From NCBI GenBank assembly GCA_018873245.2, contig JAEMBT020000004.1:1650573-1714572 (forward strand): a DNA stretch of 64,000 nucleotides. The letters run 5' to 3'. Source of the stretch: Archegozetes longisetosus. Its lineage: Eukaryota > Arthropoda > Arachnida > Sarcoptiformes > Trhypochthoniidae. Positions 62,395-64,000 of the stretch are shown here, piece after piece. Every line of letters starts with the position of its first letter. Position 1 is the stretch's first letter. The position numbers were made by a program, and so were the translations under genes. Under the pieces are notes generated by a model. That model made no database searches and was not told the origin of the DNA. It worked only from the letters and a program-made list of their open reading frames with translations.

Positions 62395-62824
62395 ATGATC
62401 ATGTCATATTCGATATCACTTTTAAATTTGACTTTCGCTTCGATTGGTGAAGATAAGGCTCTGAATAATGAAAAGCTTTGGGTCAAACTTTTGAAGATCA
62501 ATTCTTTGCCAAAACTAACAAAAATTGTTGAATCAGTTCTTTGTGTTCCGATAGCTAATGATTTCGCAAAAAGATTATTTAGTCAAATGAAGAAATTATG
62601 GAATGGCGAAAGAAGTCAAATGATTATTGATTTGGTCAGAGCAGATAGCTGCATTAAAGTTTGACTTTCAAATGTCATGCATTGTGTTTGCTGAATACGT
62701 TTCGAAGGATGAGGCGATATTAAAGGCTGGAAAATCTTGTTTAAAAAATGCACTTTTGAATACAGCTAATTATTCACTAATAGTTGATGAAATTCTCAGT
62801 AGTAAAAGTTTTTATGTAACTTAA
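62395..62824 (+). pseudogene. hAT transposase C-terminal fragment
   Basis: Encodes LPKLTKIVESVLCVPIANDF, AKRLFSQMKKLWNGERSQM and then, after a one-base frame change near 62660, FQMSCIVFAEYVSKDEAIL. This matches the hAT-family dimerisation region (P-x-S-N-x-x-x-E-R-x-F-S-x-M ... R-S-x-M). Only this end remains and the frame is broken, so it is a relic. Its neighbour is an independent mariner insertion 20 bp away. Confidence 0.75.
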
Positions 62825-62843
62825 GTACTATATATCACAAATA

Positions 62844-63372
62844 TTGGTATAATTGAAAAGTTCGTACCCTAAGTATCAAAGAATGAATTTTATTGAAATT
62901 TTTTTACAAAAAACTTAAGAGTAGTCCCCCCGAGCACTAATGACCGCTTCATCCTCTCCTGCCATTTATCATAAACCCGTCGCCACTCACCAAAGTAATA
63001 CTGTTGAAGAAATCATTTACTGCCCGATCGATCTCTTCTTCGGACGAGAATCGGCGCCCTCTTAAATATTTCTTAACCATTTCATATGAAACAGTGTTTG
63101 GCCCTAAAACTGAATTAATTTCTTCCGCCGTGTCTTTGGTCGACATTTTCTTTTTAAAATAATAACCAATAATAGCCCAAAAATCTCGAGAATTGAAATC
63201 AATTTTTATTTCAGGCAACTGTTTAAAAAATCATAGAATGCAAACAGAACGACAGAAAAAGTTGAAACTTTGTGTTCGATATTTGAAAATGATATATTTA
63301 AATAAAACATTCAAAAAATAGTTTAATTATCATCAGAACCCCGTTAGGGTACGAACTTTTCAATTATACCAA
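62844..63372 (-). mobile_element. Internally deleted mariner element
   Basis: Near-perfect inverted termini: TTGGTATAATTGAAAAGTTC at the left and the same read in reverse at the right, continuing GTACCCTAA. TA duplications are at 62842-62843 and 63373-63374. The 529-bp length, mariner-like ends and leftover coding sequence identify a deletion derivative; nearly identical TIRs suggest recent activity. Confidence 0.9.
62949..63218 (-). pseudogene. Mariner transposase deletion derivative (89 codons)
   Basis: The open frame joins the N-terminal helix-turn-helix of a mariner transposase (FWAIIGYYFKKKMSTKDTAE, INSVLGPNTVSYEMVKKYLR) directly to a C-terminal tail block (RFSSEEEIDRAVNDFFNS). The whole DDD catalytic core is missing. 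It could in principle still make a short TIR-binding protein, but it cannot transpose by itself. Confidence 0.8.
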
Positions 63373-63374
63373 TA

Positions 63375-64000
63375 TATAAGACAATCTACTATATATTTGG
63401 TACAATTTCTCCACGAATTCATTTCATCAGTAGTCCATCACACTTTTATACCAGCTATATTTTACTCTGTTCAGGACCCTTGGAGGCAAGCCTGACCTAG
63501 TTGCCAAACTGAGCAAAGCTTTGTTTCAAATAAACAATCAACCGACCTAGAAGAATCAATCAAAAAACTCTCCCACAAGTCCATCTTCGTACGTAGGGAG
63601 ACACAACGGCTTAAACGGTGAGCAGACTCAACCCAACCTAGCCTAACTCGGTATCAAGTGAGTTATCGTTGAACTCAATTCGACGGATAGAATAAAATTA
63701 TATTATGCTCATAATTGGTAAGGCCTAGGGGATCGCATTATGAGGTTATGTGATCGAGTCAAGTGGAGTATCAATCCATTCAACTCCTCAAGCTGAGTTC
63801 GGCGATATCTATAATATTAAGTGGTAGAGTTTTCGGAAGTACCTCGTTCCAGGACACTAGAAATCAACCAAAGATTCCAAATAATTTTTGAGCCATTACT
63901 TTTGATTTGTTTTTCTCCTTATATTTTTATGACTAAGAAAATCAAAATACTACTAAAAGACTAGAAAGTGACTGTTGCATTTAGTGTTGATAGCACAGCC
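63375..64000. other. Unassigned right end
   Basis: No complete gene. Near 63470-63530 the plus strand reads RTLGGKPDLVAKLSKAL, faintly like a SAP-domain fragment, then stops. GC-richer sequence at 63590-63850 (AACCTAGCCTAACTCG) resembles repeat debris. Confidence 0.3.

Noticed and set aside
63470..63560. SAP-domain-like fragment
   Set aside because: Too short and followed by stops; resemblance rests on a few residues.

Overview
The window is AT-rich nuclear DNA from an arthropod. Evidence for this is the short spliceosomal introns (about 60-230 bp), two seven-transmembrane chemosensory receptors of the insect/mite gustatory-receptor (GR) type, a mucin-like protein with a chitin-binding (CBM14) domain, a secreted LRR protein of the arthropod type, and many eukaryotic DNA transposons (Tc1/mariner, pogo/Tigger, hAT, probably Mutator-like). 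The mix of GR genes, an MFSD4/NaGLT1-like transporter, secreted LRR proteins and a galactanase of microbial type would suit an acariform (trombidiform) mite best. That taxonomic call is inference; a springtail or another arthropod is not excluded.

Layout. 0-14 kb is a carbohydrate-active region: a 5'-truncated GH53 endo-beta-1,4-galactanase (+), tail-to-tail with a frameshifted GH30 glucosylceramidase copy (-), and about 10 kb further on an intact second glucosylceramidase copy (-). Between them lie at least six TIR or dispersed repeat elements. 14-21.6 kb holds mostly MITEs and a decayed Tc1 element. 21.7-23.9 kb has a histidine acid phosphatase (2-phosphoxylose-phosphatase-like) and two divergent tRNA-Thr(AGT) genes. 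24.7-27.1 kb has a hAT-like MITE with a perfect 8-bp target duplication and an unexplained hairpin-rich, GC-richer block. 28.9-42.3 kb is the most gene-dense part: MFSD4-like transporter (-), a transposase relic, GR gene 1 (-), secreted LRR protein (-), a 50-residue two-helix membrane protein (-), mucin/peritrophin (+), and a convergent pair of small secreted cysteine-rich peptides. 44.8-50.2 kb is transposon territory: a dead Tigger carrying a nested element with 9-bp TSD, a hAT MITE, and a 1.07-kb TIR element. 51.6-54.7 kb is a complete four-exon cysteine dioxygenase gene with a GC-AG intron. 56.0-56.8 kb is a large foldback element. 59.4-60.8 kb is GR gene 2. 62.4-63.4 kb holds a hAT transposase fragment beside an internally deleted mariner.

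Several gene models here are spliced from exons too short to stand out as ORFs: first exons of 13-58 nt that carry signal-peptide starts, and the terminal 111-nt exons of both GR genes. They were built by hand from GT-AG (once GC-AG) junctions, phase continuity and family motifs. The genes do not form an operon-like system. The coherent themes are extracellular carbohydrate digestion (GH53, GH30), chemosensation (two GRs) and the secreted/gut surface (mucin-CBM14, LRR, small peptides). No single previously undescribed system stands out. The strongest leads are the intron-bearing galactanase (horizontal-transfer candidate), the mosaic glucosylceramidase duplicates, and the paired cysteine-rich peptides.
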